DNA of 39,095 nucleotides from Priapulus caudatus (GCF_000485595.1 NW_014577141.1:131746-170840); one strand, 5' to 3'. Shown: positions 22,562 through 33,081, counted from the stretch's first letter. Program-made: numbers and translations. The notes: generated from the sequence alone by a model not told the origin.

Positions 22562-22567
22562 TTTAAT
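22562..22567 (-). terminator. GLYR1: Candidate GLYR1 polyadenylation signal (ATTAAA)
   Basis: ATTAAA on the minus strand, about 75 nt after the GLYR1 stop codon. ATTAAA is the commonest variant of AATAAA. The position fits a short 3' UTR, but I cannot confirm its use. Confidence 0.4.
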
Positions 22568-22641
22568 TCAATGTAAAGGAATAAATGGCATTGGTATCGT
22601 GCGGCTCTCCTGCTCTCGGGGTCCGTGCCAGCCAGAGCCGA

Positions 22642-22716
22642 TCACAAGAACGTTGCCTTGTAGACGGCCGCCATGTCCTGATCTCCGTATCCGAGGCTCC
22701 GCGCTCTCTTGAACAG
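22642..22716 (-). CDS. GLYR1: GLYR1/N-PAC terminal exon (C-terminus)
   Basis: On the minus strand a 3' splice site (TATTTTCGCAG) opens 24 codons and a TGA at 22642-22644. The peptide begins LFKRARSLGYGDQDMAAVYK and ends ATFL. The pattern (V/L)(Y/F)KRA+xLxxxDxDM(S/A)AVY is the conserved last helix of GLYR1 and its beta-hydroxyacid dehydrogenase relatives. It starts in phase 0 and joins directly to the phase-0 donor of the exon at 23579-23718, so the sequence runs ...ASSNE|LFKRA, just as in the family. Length after the splice is close to that of vertebrate GLYR1. The last few residues are not conserved. Confidence 0.88.
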   Translation of the reverse strand: MFKRARSLGYGDQDMAAVYKATFL

Positions 22717-23437
22717 CTGCGAAAATACATGCCACAGAAGATGCGAATGAACAATGCGTTTAGGCAAGTCACGATAATCGTATATACACACGCGAGCTGC
22801 CCCACCCATCCTCCTTTACAATAATCATCTAGTTCCTTACCGTGAAACACTGCCGGTGAGGGAAGGGGGGGGGCGCACGTTGAAAATGTACACGCGGCAT
22901 TTTACATTACAAGTTTTCGAAATTCTCACGGAATTACGACGGCGGTTTTTTCTCTCATTTAAACCGCATTGCTGCCGACGCTTTGCACTTGTTCTAGCAA
23001 CAAGACTGATCTTTCAAAATACGATGTTTAATAGTGTGATTTTTTAAGGTTACTATGCCTTCAAGCCAGGTGCTACCTTCGTGTAACACATTTCAAGGTC
23101 TCACTGTATGTGATGATTATGATGTTCATGCACTACAATGTGCATACACACGCTACAACCCAAGTGAACCCCCACTGAGACACCCATGAACAACACTGCA
23201 GCACACAAACCTAATCACGTCCACAGATATCTACGTACAGATATCTACGTACAGATATATACGTAGCTGTATATAATAACATTATATACGTACATGTTAT
23301 ATAATCTTATAATGTTATTATACACAGCTCAGTAATATAAACTATATGCCACTACATTTATCTATATATATATACTGTATAATGGGATATCTATGGCAGC
23401 GCCCCCACACGGTGCGCAGCAACACGTGCATGGTCAA

Positions 23438-23472
<35 letters not shown>

Positions 23473-23578
23473 GAGACAGAGATAAAGACAGAGAGTGAGT
23501 GAAAGAGAGAGAGAGAGAGCGCGCGCGAGAGAGAGAGAGTGATAAAGTGACAGAGGCAGGTCGAGTGTAGACGCGTAC
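22717..23578 (-). other. GLYR1: GLYR1 last intron (862 bp)
   Basis: Bounded by GTACGC and TTTTCGCAG on the minus strand. It contains a 14-bp tandem repeat (GATATCTACGTACA, about three copies, 23225-23265), AT-rich near-palindromic sequence to about 23370, and a GA-rich microsatellite with CGCGCGC (23437-23545) next to the donor. Confidence 0.8.
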
Positions 23579-23718
23579 CTCGTTCGACGACGCGGTGACA
23601 GGGAGAGGCTGATCGACCTGGTCTCCCATGGCGATGGCCAGACGCAGGTCCTTCTGCTGATGCTTCAGCGGGAAGTGTGGCTGGAATGCGTCTTCCTGGT
23701 CAGCTCCCTCGACGATCG
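23579..23718 (-). CDS. GLYR1: GLYR1/N-PAC penultimate exon
   Basis: GLYR1 (N-PAC, nucleosome-destabilising factor) is a nuclear protein. Its PWWP domain binds H3K36-methylated nucleosomes and its dehydrogenase-like core serves as a structural scaffold and stimulates the demethylase KDM1B. This 140-nt exon on the minus strand (acceptor GCTTGTCCCGCAG, donor GAG|GTACGC) supplies two codon-completing bases and 46 codons. The central [18 protein letters not shown] matches the conserved alpha-helical segment of the C-terminal dehydrogenase domain, including the invariant Lys-Asp of the KDL motif, followed by P-x-x-x-A-x-x-N-E. Relatives such as plant-type glyoxylate reductase share these residues; metazoan context and the DMAAVY in the next exon favour GLYR1. 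The NAD-binding and PWWP exons are not in the sequence I could read; they should lie at higher coordinates or beyond the window. Confidence 0.9.
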
Positions 23719-24410
23719 CTGCGGGACAAGCGAGGCAAAAACATTAAGCCATACGCAGAGTAATTACCGACGTAATACTCCAGCTCTTTGCAAATCGCCT
23801 GTCCTCGTAATTTCGTGCCGAATCGTCGAAGATGGGAATGGGGGGGGGGGGAATGAATAAACCTGCAGGTAGCTGATTACACAAAAGATTTCTTAGATAA
23901 CAGGCTGCGTCTTAGATACAGATTTATTAGACACAGCTGCGTCTGTTAACACATTGACGTGACCTACACCACACAGTATATGCGTTCATATATGTTATAT
24001 TTATGTTTATATTATACTATAACAGTGTGTTATTCATGTACGGCCCGCTGTAACCCTGTAGAAATCTGTTGATGGTGTCGTTACGTAGAGGATAGGGCTG
24101 CTGCACCGACAGCTATCAGCCTCGTAACGAGTGTGCTGCAAGCAGCTAACGTGATCACGTAGGTAGACACCGATGACGTCTGTTTACGTCGACAGCGGCA
24201 GTTTTACACGACTCAATAAGTACTTTCGCGCGAACTAAACCGTTTGGTCGTTGTTATGTGGCAGTGGAGTGAATCTATGCCAGCGGGATTAGATCCCTGG
24301 ATAGATACATCGCTGCCTCCGGCTAGCAAATGACAAAACGCCAGTACTTTCCGAGTTGTTTATTGAGATACACAACAGATGGCATATGACGATGAGACGC
24401 CATTATGTTA
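23719..24410. other. Probable GLYR1 intron, unassigned
   Basis: The next GLYR1 exon upstream must end in phase 1, but I could not find it here. A 12-G run lies near 23838. Nothing else is supportable. Confidence 0.5.
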
Positions 24411-24411
24411 G

Positions 24412-24630
24412 TGCTGCTGGTGCTGTTGCTGCTGCTGCTGCTATTGCTGCTGCTGCTAGTGGCGGTGTTGCCGCTGCCGCTGCCGCTACAGAGACAAGAA
24501 CATACACAACATTCGCAGGCAATACGCAATGTTCAGCAGTGCGCGTTAAACGAGCACGCCTGAGAAGCGGTGACGCCCGCACGGCCGCCGGCAGCAGCAG
24601 CAGCAGCAGCAACAGAAGAAGCAGCAACAA
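24412..24630. repeat. Interrupted (CTG)n and (CAG)n tracts in opposite orientation
   Basis: GCTGCTGTT-type units at 24412-24492 read poly-Ala on the plus strand. CAGCAGCAG at 24591-24627 reads poly-Ser or poly-Leu depending on frame. The two tracts are about 100 bp apart and complementary, so they could pair as a stem. Confidence 0.88.
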
Positions 24631-24779
24631 CCGGGTGGGAGGTGTGTGTGGGTGTGTGGGGGGGGGCGGATTTCCAAAAGCTTCCCAGAATCGCGCGATG
24701 CGCAGTCCGTTTCAGTGGCGGTGCATCGGCCCTGTGTGATAAACAGCGCGTGCGGGCCGGGGTTAGCCGTCGGCTGTGA

Positions 24780-24958
24780 TGGAGAGAGAGAGACACAGAA
24801 AAACAGACAGAGAGGGAGAGAGAGAAAGAGAAAGAAAGAAAAAGAAAGCACGATAAGGGTGCAAAAGAAAGAGATGGGGTGAAGATAACGAGGTTGACAG
24901 CAAGGACATAGAGAGGGGAAGGGGAGCGAGCGAGAGATAGTGTGATAGATAGTGTGAA

Positions 24959-24989
<31 letters not shown>

Positions 24990-25015
24990 AAGAGAGAGAG
25001 AGAGAGCGAGAAAGA
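24780..25015. repeat. GA/GACA-rich purine tract
   Basis: Interrupted GA, AAAG and (CAGA)n units. The 195-codon minus open frame across 24533-25120 is Ser/Leu-rich repeat translation. Confidence 0.92.
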
Positions 25016-26115
25016 GAAACCCTGCATAATACAGCTACGTCGGCCTGTCAGAAGAAAAACTGACGCTACACGTAAACTCCGTGTCGAACACCGTTGAACG
25101 AGGAGCGGTAGAGCCGCCACTCGTCAGGACGGCCTTGATTCTCCGGTCAAACGCCCGCCACACGCGGTTGGAGTGTGAGTATAAGACTCCCGTTCCCAAA
25201 ATAACATGCTGCCTTATCACTCCCCGCTACATTCGGGCCTCCGTCCACACATACCACGTTAGATCGCGCAAATGCGTCATTGTACTTCATGCCTTTTTAA
25301 TTATAGTGAGAGGAATGTCTTTCAAAAGAAAGCATGTATTAGTGTATTTAGGCCTTAAATTAAATTAGTGTGTGACGTATCTAGTACTCGTATTGTATTT
25401 GGGTTGTGTCTGATGGAAATAACTGCGCTAACGCGTTAGAGTTTCCAAGCGAGCGTCTCGGTGCGTGGTCTGTTTCGTTGAGTGTCGGCCTACGCCGCCT
25501 TTATATCGCGGTTATATACCCTAATGAAAAGCGAATTTCTATGCATAGATGTATATTGGAGTCATTACCATATGTAAACTACATAATATATATATAATAT
25601 ATATATATAAATTATAACCATGTTATCGTAGTCGCGAATACTTATAGCTATATAATCTCTCATCGCCTCATTTGTAATTATGTGACGCAAATCATGAATG
25701 ATTCAACCTAGACGTATTTGTGGCATCGTGGTGAGGCCCTTATATATTATTTCCCATCAAGAGTCGAATTTAAAAAAAATTCCATTTCAAATCTGAATCG
25801 ATACTCACTCACCAACATTTTCTAGTTTGAATCCCACACATATCCCCTGGCGCTAATCTACTATAATCCGGGATGTTAACCCTACTCGGAGCCCACTGAT
25901 TCAAGCAACGCACCCTGCTACGAGCCAGACAACCTAAGAGCCAACACTCGCCGCTTACATACCTTCGCGAGAATGCTTATATACTAACGCTGGCGTGATT
26001 TAGATCACAATCTACGTATGAATTACGTATATATATCATAGCGCTTCATCAGGAGTATTTTCACATCTCTTCCCGCCAGGATGCGTGCTTGGTTAATGCA
26101 GCGTGGCAGGTGTAA

Positions 26116-27455
26116 AGCCCCTAGCGCACCACCCTCCAATTTTAATCGATTAAATGCGATCGATCTCTCGAGTTTCTATTGTGCGTGTATGCCTGGTCCC
26201 GTTGTAGACACAAATGGTCTTACCATTAGTCTTCTGCCGTGCAAAAATGTGGAACCATTTTTTGTTTTCTTTCTTAGACCCGGTTGCCCAAGAAGCGGTT
26301 TCGAGCAGCGCAAACAACGGCCCTGCAGAAGCGTTACGAGAATGAAAGCCTCGTGCCATTTCCGATACATACGAAACACAACAGGTGATGTCGACGGTTT
26401 AGGAGAATGGTTCATGTTACAGACTAATTTTAAGAACCCTCGCAGCCCCCTGCCTCTCCTCATTCCTACCGTACACTTACTTCCGTCGTCAACTACGCCG
26501 CTGGCCGGGTGTGAAGGCTCTCGCGTCGTTGCAGGCGGAGTCCACTCGTCTGAGCATACGGGACCTCTTCCAGACGCCGATCGACATGAAGCAGAAGAGT
26601 GAGATGCGAAGCACGCCGCAGAGCGGCGAAGGAGGCGCCACCTGGCGCTCAGCAGAGCGCTGCCGGACGAGCCGCCCCACGCCCGTCGCCCGACCTCAGC
26701 CGCTGCACGACCAACACAAAGGTAGAGACCCACCGACATTACGACCCTCAGGCTTGAGCAAGTGCGAACAGACAGACAACCGCTTGGGCGACTCTTTACA
26801 GCTAGGCTCACCCGAAATTTACTTATCTCGTGATTACACTGTGAATGTTCTGCACACATGACATATATTTATCTTGTCCATGGCATCAGAGAACGAGTTG
26901 GACATTCCCACGGGGCAGGATTGTGTTCATTGGAGTGAGTACGTATTGTGATGTGAAGAGAGTTAGGATGGAGTAATGTGAGAGTGGTTTAGGCGCGAGA
27001 CCGAGGGTCCTGTGGCGTGTTCGGGGCCGGTGCCTTGGGTTGCACGAAGGCTGGTGCCTCAACGACAGCGGACTTGGAGCATGCTGGATCGATCGTCACT
27101 GGCGCACGACGTCCTGTCGTCGTGGCAAACAAAGCGCCAGACGCACAAATACTCAATCCACTGATACCGCTAAGACCGAGCGATCCGCGGACCAAACACA
27201 ACCCTTTCTACACCCGGTTACCCGAATTCAAACTTGCTTGTTCAGCAGCCGAAGACCGCCGGCTCACCCGACTTGAGGCAGGTGTTTGTTTGTTTCGGCG
27301 TAAAAAAACAAGATCTGCCCGGGCACACAGCCCACGAACACCTCGGAGACGCCGAGTAGCCATAACCAACCGCTTTAGGTGGGGTCCTGTGTGGTCGCCC
27401 CTGCTTCAGCGCGGTGTTTGCTCCGGGCGTCGTGGTGCGCGCCTAATCCAGGGCT
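26116..27455. mobile_element. Harbinger-like element nested in copy 1 (1340 bp), TAA-flanked
   Basis: Starts AGCCCCTAGCGCACCAC after TAA (26113-26115) and ends in GTGGTGCGC...GGGCT before TAA (27456-27458). It sits at the same place in the flanking repeat as the 451-bp element at 33304-33754 and has related ends. The ends are more diverged than in that copy. The extra ~0.9 kb interior is GC-rich and includes the exon-like segment at 26535-26598, so this copy may carry captured host sequence. Confidence 0.5.
26535..26598 (+). pseudogene. Exon-like segment resembling an SLC22-type transporter loop
   Basis: After TCGTTGCAG, 64 nt read open and end at AAGA|GTGAGA. The peptide includes RLSIRDLFQTPIDMKQK. 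SLC22 organic-ion transporters carry a D-L-F-(R/Q)-T-P-x-x-(R/K) segment in the cytosolic loop before membrane helix 7, which this resembles over about ten residues. That is a short match and could be chance. The segment lies inside a putative transposon, so it may be a captured exon fragment; alternatively it is a true exon of a gene nested in GLYR1, or nothing. Confidence 0.22.
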
Positions 27456-28052
27456 TAACACACCAGCTGGAGACAGGACACGTGTGGCGCCGCGTCCTGA
27501 CGCGAGCGGATGCGGCCGCCTCCGGTTTTCCATCGTTCGCTCGTTAGGAGTCCGGGTCGGCCCGGTCGAAACCAAACCGACCGAGTGCCCCCACAGTCGG
27601 GTTACCAGTGGCCGCCGCATGCGCACTGCGTTGTCGCTCCGACGTCACCATCGTTCGCCGTTAGGCGGCAACGGACCCTCGAGCGTGCCTGGAGTGCTGT
27701 GGCCGAACGGGAAAGTATAAACCGTACCTTGCCACAGGTACAATCCGTAAACAGCCGAAGTGTGATGGCGCGGGATAGAAGCCCAACGCTAGCCTTAGTG
27801 GTGGTGATACGGTCGGTGTGGTGGCGTCCTCGACGTGTGGGCCGGGTCATTTATCTGGCAGAGGTCCGGGCGCAGTTTGTTGTTACGACTACCGGCAAGC
27901 AACAATCCCGTGATCTTCCGGCGTGCCACCGCGGGTTTGTCTATATTCGCTGCCGGTCCACGTGGATAATTCATTTTGTCACTTGTGGTTTGTGTTATAT
28001 AATCCAGATCTAATCCGCGGTGGAGCAAGGAGGGGTGGTCGGAGAGGAGGCG

Positions 28053-28207
28053 NNNNNNNNNNNNNNNNNNNNNNNNNNNNNNNNNNNNNNNNNNNNNNNN
28101 NNNNNNNNNNNNNNNNNNNNNNNNNNNNNNNNNNNNNNNNNNNNNNNNNNNNNNNNNNNNNNNNNNNNNNNNNNNNNNNNNNNNNNNNNNNNNNNNNNNN
28201 NNNNNNN
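28053..28207. other. Assembly gap (155 N)
   Basis: Unsequenced bases. Frames drawn across the gap are not meaningful. Confidence 1.
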
Positions 28208-28244
28208 GAAAATAACCCTAAAACCTAGAGTAAAGTTTTCACTT

Positions 28245-28348
28245 AAGTAAGTTTAGTTTAAGTGGTTTCTGGCAACGCTATTAAAATTAACCTTAACATT
28301 AACATTAGACTTAAAATTAATCGTAACTTTACGAAGTTTCTGGCAACG
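28245..28348. repeat. Short repeat with paired GTTTCTGGCAACG
   Basis: GTTTCTGGCAACG occurs at 28265-28277 and again at about 28336-28348, in the same direction. It encloses AAATTAACCTTAACATTAAC-type TTAAC words. Probably the tail of a MITE that begins within or before the gap. Confidence 0.55.
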
Positions 28349-28619
28349 GGCCCCAGGCCTATGCTTTCACTGAAGAATTATTATCGACATTATGATCAAT
28401 AAAAGATGTGATGACAAGGCATCGGGGAAGCGGGTGGGTGTGACACAGTAACGTGTGACGTTGACACCGAAGCAGGACACGTGAACGTGGTGTTGACTAA
28501 CTAGTCGTATGTAGATCATGTACTAGAGATGCACTGAGCTGTGTCGCTTCGTGTTCACACTGAATGTGTTCAAGAGTGAGATGAGATGAGTACATGCGTG
28601 ATGGAGGGAAGTGCTGAAT

Positions 28620-28690
28620 ATACAGACACACGCGCATGCATGCACGCGCGCGCGCACGCACGCGCGCGCACACACATATATATATACGCC
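28620..28690. repeat. CG/CA/TA alternating tract
   Basis: ACACGCGCATGCATGCACGC followed by (CG)n, (CA)n and (TA)n. About 70 bp of strict purine-pyrimidine alternation, a strong Z-DNA candidate. Confidence 0.88.
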
Positions 28691-30040
28691 AAGACTTTTG
28701 CAGTTACCTACGTACTGGTTGCTTATTGAGCCACCTAGTAGAAGTATAGAAATGGTGACTAAGACAGGTTTGAAAAGAAAGTTGTTCATCGAAGTCACAT
28801 CGACGTGACATCTTATGTTTAATTACGTAATTATTACATCATTATAATATCTTAAATAGCTAAGCGTCTATGTAGATATCAACGAATATACTTAAAACAG
28901 TCCATTCCTATGGACCCTGAACATGAAAATGGTATAGTCTACACCCGAGCCTTTTAGCCATATACTGTGGTTTGCACAGGTGGGCACTTTGCGGAGTGAG
29001 TGAAAAATGGAACAGTACGGAAGGAGATTGGACCTGATAGCGTGTCCTGCTCAAGAAACACTTTTTGACAGACTGCAGGAAAGTCTCATAGAATAATAGA
29101 CTGCTGCAATCTGATAAAATTTGACAAGTCTGTACCCATTGCAACAGACAGTCGTAAGACTCGGATTCATAAAACGTTACCGATGTCAAATATTTCATCC
29201 CCACCCGCCACCCCCATCGGGATTCACTAACTCCCCAAAGTACAGGAGTGAGCTCCTTCGATTAGTAATATTATCCCTAAATAATATAACAGCGTAGGGG
29301 CAACTTCAAACACTGTCTAGACATCCTCTGCTAGCTAGAACAACAGCGTGGTATGGGGCGGGCAGGGGTTAGGGGCATGTACACGCTAACAGATTTTGAC
29401 AGGCGTCAGGTATACTGGCAAACTGACACTACCGATACATCCTTTCCACGCCACGTCAGAGTCTCCCCGAAGCAATGAATGCATCAAAAAGGGGGAAAAA
29501 ATCAGTACGAATACACAAATAAAGGTGTTAATAGAGAGTTAACTTCAATAGAAATAAATCTTGACGAATTTTGGAAAATTTTACGAGCGAATCTACCGAG
29601 CGAAACAAATCGACTGGTTTAAATCGATTACGACAAATCAATCTATTCGAGTTGTGGAACCGATCGACGCAGAACGCGTTACATGGATGATTGGATAGTA
29701 TAAGCTAGGCGGATGGGTGAACATTGCGTTTCACACACTAGCGCCTCACAAGCGAAGCAAACCACCACACCTACCTTATCGATCCCCCCCCCCAGGACTC
29801 GCGTAAACCTACTATCGTGAAATTTAAACATCAAGTAACAAATATCCAGCAAAATCAGGCCGGCGCGGATTAAAACCGCGCGCGTTAAAGAGGGGTACAT
29901 ATTTAGTCACGGCTTAATTACTAAGGCGGAATTGACCAGCTTAACTGACACAGTTATAGCGAGAGCACATAAGCAGTTCACTCGTAATTACACAGGTTCA
30001 TCCCCCGTAGCTTCCCAGACCACAACACACACCAACAACG
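28691..30040. other. Unassigned stretch
   Basis: No exon, RNA gene or clear repeat. A minus open frame (28908-29204) and a nearby C-run (29788) have no support as gene parts. Confidence 0.5.
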
Positions 30041-30115
30041 GACACGGCAAGACGGGACGGCAAGACGGTACGGCAAGACGGACACGGCAAGACGGGACGG
30101 CAAGACGGGACAAGC
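30041..30115. repeat. GGCAAGACGG tandem repeat
   Basis: About six units of (GACAC/GTAC/GAC)GGCAAGACGG with 11-14 bp spacing. Confidence 0.88.
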
Positions 30116-30469
30116 CGTTGTTATCACACGGGCAACTATTAAGCAACTTCACGAGCGAATCCTTTTTTTAAACTGGGTATTACGTATTATATTTTACACT
30201 CCCGCGCGCTTGAGTTTTCAAGGACGCGCATTATAACTAACTAAGAATAACCGAAACGAACGACAGACGGAAAAACATCAACAGAGCGCCGCGCGCGATC
30301 GTTGATATCTATCTCTACATCAGTCTCAAGGCTGAAAGCGTATACGTACACACAATGAGTTCAACACGATGAGCGGTGTCGATTGATAGAGGTAATGTCG
30401 TAGCTATACCGGAGAGTGTTATTGTGCGCGACATCAAACAAGCCTCAGCTAAGTTCAGAATGTAGGCCA

Positions 30470-30825
30470 GAGGCAGACTGACACACTTTTAGCAGGCAGC
30501 GAGCGCGACGGGCCGCGAGCTATGGGCGAGAGCGTGTGCGTACAGCGGGGCCACCCCGCGCGTACCTGGTACCCACCCCACCCCACCACCACCACCACCA
30601 CCACAGACAACGCGCTCGACTTCCCAAGGCAAAGCGGCGGCGCTCGCCGTAAACAATAGGTAATGGATTAGCGTGGAGGCGAAAGTTAGCAGGAAGGGCC
30701 AGGTAAAGGCGTGAGCTGCCCGCGCGCAACAAAAGGCGCAGTGCTGTGCGCGGGGCGCGGGTGCCATCAATAGAGAGCGTTTAGCAGCCGCGTCCGGACG
30801 AAACGAGATGCCACCCATCCCCCGG
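30470..30825. promoter_or_regulatory. CpG-rich island-like segment
   Basis: CpG dinucleotides are dense (GCGAGCGCGACGG, CCCGCGCGTAC, GCGGCGGCGCTCGCCG, GTGCGCGGGGCGCGGG) against an AT-rich background. It includes a (CCA)n run near 30580. No convincing exon is visible; a minus frame with a hydrophobic stretch (30489-31064) runs on into the CTGT repeat. It could be an unmethylated promoter patch or just GC-rich repeat DNA. Confidence 0.35.
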
Positions 30826-31016
30826 TTAGCTGTATGCCTGTCTGTCTGTCTGACTGCCTGTCTGTGTCTGTCTGTCGGACTGTCTGTCTGTCGGTCTATC
30901 CGTTCGTCTGTCCCTCCGCCCGTCTGCCTGTCCGTTCGTCTGTTCCTCCGCTCGTCTGCCTGTCCGTCGGTCCGTCCGTCCGTCCGTCCGTCCGTCCGTC
31001 TGCCTGTCCGTGTGCG
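30826..31016. repeat. (CTGT)n/(CCGT)n tetranucleotide tract
   Basis: CTGTCTGTCTG units grade into TCCGTCCGTCCG. Frames on both strands encode only low-complexity Cys/Ser/Val or Arg/Thr/Asp/Gly words. Confidence 0.93.
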
Positions 31017-31025
31017 TGCCCGGCC

Positions 31026-31245
31026 GCGAAATTTTTTTTCCCACGAGAGTTCCGGACCCACCACAGATAGTGTTTTGTAATATATGGTGCGTATATAAGA
31101 CAGACCTGGTTGTATTATAGTTAGTGTTAGGGTTAGGGTTCGGGTTAGGTTGTATAAATTTTACATTGTTGCTTCGAGGTAGTCGAGTGAATGGAGTGCG
31201 CTGATTGGCTGGGGTCCGGAACTCTCGTGGGAAAAAAAATTTCGC
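31026..31245. mobile_element. 220-bp element with perfect 33-bp inverted ends and 9-bp target duplication
   Basis: The left end (31026-31058, GCGAAATTTTTTTTCCCACG...) and right end (31213-31245) are perfect inverted copies over 33 bp. Both flanks carry TGCCCGGCC (31017-31025 and 31246-31254), a perfect 9-bp target-site duplication. The interior holds a telomere-like run TTAGGGTTAGGGTTCGGGTT (31128-31147, continuing AGG) and no open frame. The 9-bp duplication suggests a Mutator-like or foldback-type MITE. The perfect ends and flanks suggest recent insertion, into the GC-rich end of the CTGT tract. Confidence 0.9.
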
Positions 31246-31980
31246 TGCCCGGCCGACCGCCCGCCCGTCAGTCCACATCTGTGTCTACCAGTACCCACAC
31301 GCTTCTCTTTCTATCTTTCTGCTAACATCCATCACAACCTCCCACCTGCACCCACAGGGAGGATTGTTTACAGCACAACACGTGCGTTGTTGTTGTTGTT
31401 GTTTTTATAATAGATTACAATTTTCCCTCATTGCTGAAAGTTTTCTTGCACGCATAATAGCGCACACGTGGGCTCACATTACGTGCATATCGATTATAAC
31501 TCATGCAACACGAAACGAACAACCTTGAGATGACTATGTTCGGTCAGGTAAATTCACGCTATATACACTGTATACGATAATTCACAATTCATTATTGGAG
31601 AAATGAGCACCACAATTGCAAATTGCACGCGCTCATTCATACACCGAACAATTTTAACTACTCTTTCCAACTATTCATCTATCGGAAGAACACGCAAAAA
31701 TATGCACGAGCAAAGTAGGAAATAAAACGCAGAATGTTAACTAGAGGCTATTTGTATCATGTACTGGATTGCTGACCTATTACGTATGAACATTATTAGG
31801 TGAGCACTGTCATTCGGTCTAGTTACGTGACATGGGCTCATGTGTCAGTGCTAGCATGCAAGTACACGCAGCTGCACGTACGCAAGCAGTGCGTGAAACT
31901 TCGCCGCAGTAATATTGGCGGTAAACTAGAAAGCGTCTACCTAAAATACCACAGAGACGAAATCACCAGATTTATGCACG
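31246..31980. other. Unassigned stretch
   Basis: A short (GTT)n run lies at 31385-31403. Nothing else is supportable. Confidence 0.5.
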
Positions 31981-31997
31981 GATGCTGCATTAACGAC

Positions 31998-32072
31998 ATT
32001 ATTATTATTATTAGTAGTAGTAGTATTATTATTAGTAGTAGTGGTAGTAGTATTGTTATTATTATTATTATG
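31998..32072. repeat. (ATT/AGT)n trinucleotide tract
   Basis: ATTATTATTAGTAGTAGTAGT-type units for about 75 bp. Confidence 0.9.
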
Positions 32073-32564
32073 CACAATTCACATAACTCTAGGTAATCAC
32101 AGCGACCTAATAGTATAATCACATACCTAATGCAAGAAAAATATACAGCACCCTACTAATAGTAACTCTATTCGTTGAATCGATTTAAAACACCTCTCCT
32201 ATAGATGTATAATCAATTGCAGGTCTGTCCGATTCATCGTCATTAATATATTATTATTAACGTTGAATATTCATTATTTTATCATTCATTAATGAATAAA
32301 TATGCTATAAGCACTCCATGCTATCGAAGGCTAGCGGGTGAGAAGGAGAGAGAGAGAGAAGGAGTGTCTGAGAGGAAACTGGGAACTGTAGACGAAGAGG
32401 CAAGCACGAGAAGTAGAGAGAAACAAGCATGACCGATTTTTGGAGGTGAAAGGAAAGGCTGACAGAGCGGGGCATGGGGAGTCAGAGGAAGATGGGGGAG
32501 AGGAAGAAAACACCAAGGCAGAAGGAAGTCGGAATTTGAAATTTCACATCACGCAATATGACGT

Positions 32565-32692
32565 TTTCCCTCCTCCTCCTCCTGCTGCTGCTGCTGCTGG
32601 TGGTGGTGCTGGTGGTGCTGGTCCAATTCCTACTCTTCCTCCTCCTCCTCCTCCTCCTCCTCGTCCCCCTCCTCCTCCTCATCCTCACCCTT
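32565..32692. repeat. (CCT)n/(CTG)n tract
   Basis: CCTCCTCCT, CTGCTGCTG, GGTGGTGCT and CTCCTCCTC runs. Open frames in both directions are poly-Pro, poly-Leu or poly-Arg artefacts. Confidence 0.92.
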
Positions 32693-33081
32693 TCCTCTTC
32701 ATATCCCTCACCGCCCATCTTTTTGCCATGCACCCCCACTCATTCAAAAAAACAAATATTATCTCCTAAAACTAACAAATCCATGTGACAACCCCTCGTG
32801 ATTCGATAGGAATGAACGCAAAACATCACAGAGTATCTATTTCTAATCGCAAGCAAGTCATCGTCCTCTATGATGCGTCACCAGTTGCCATCAGCATCGA
32901 CGTCATCGTCGATCTTCTGCTCATCATCGCGACGCCACAATAAGCTGACGCCACTGTACGCGGTTTTGTCTCTCTTTGCTCGGCGGCGTTCGTGCGTCGC
33001 CAATTCTCACTGCGCCTCAGTGGTTGACGTGGTAGATTGACTTTGGTGATATGTATATATATAATTCTATTGTATTACAAT
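32693..33081. other. Unassigned stretch
   Basis: Scattered CATCAT/CGTCGT words near 32880-32930. No supported gene. Confidence 0.45.

Larger units (their letters stand above)
25698..27750. repeat. Long dispersed repeat, copy 1 (interrupted)
   Basis: Shares colinear words with 33082-33915: GTGAGGCCCTT, CTGCTACGAGCCA, AGAGC-AACACTCGC, CTGGCGTGATT, GTGGCAGG-TGTAAAGCC, then after the inner element TTGCTTGTTCAGC, CACGAACA, GAGTGCCCC-AC-AG, GGGTTAC-AGTGGC, GCATGCGCAC and AGTATAAAC. It is about 2 kb against 0.83 kb for copy 2; the difference is an AT-rich insertion (about 25750-25850) and a GC-rich insertion inside the inner element. I see no intact open frame for a transposase. Confidence 0.7.

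Noticed and set aside
25035-25220. 61-codon minus open frame after the GA tract
   Set aside because: No acceptor or donor fits, no motif is recognised, and it does not match the GLYR1 segment expected upstream of 23718.
27017-27547. 176-codon plus open frame
   Set aside because: It crosses the right part of the Harbinger-like element and its outer repeat, with Arg-rich composition as expected from GC-rich noncoding DNA.
31128-31150. Chromosome end or telomere fusion
   Set aside because: Only about four TTAGGG-like units, and they lie inside a transposon with clear borders.
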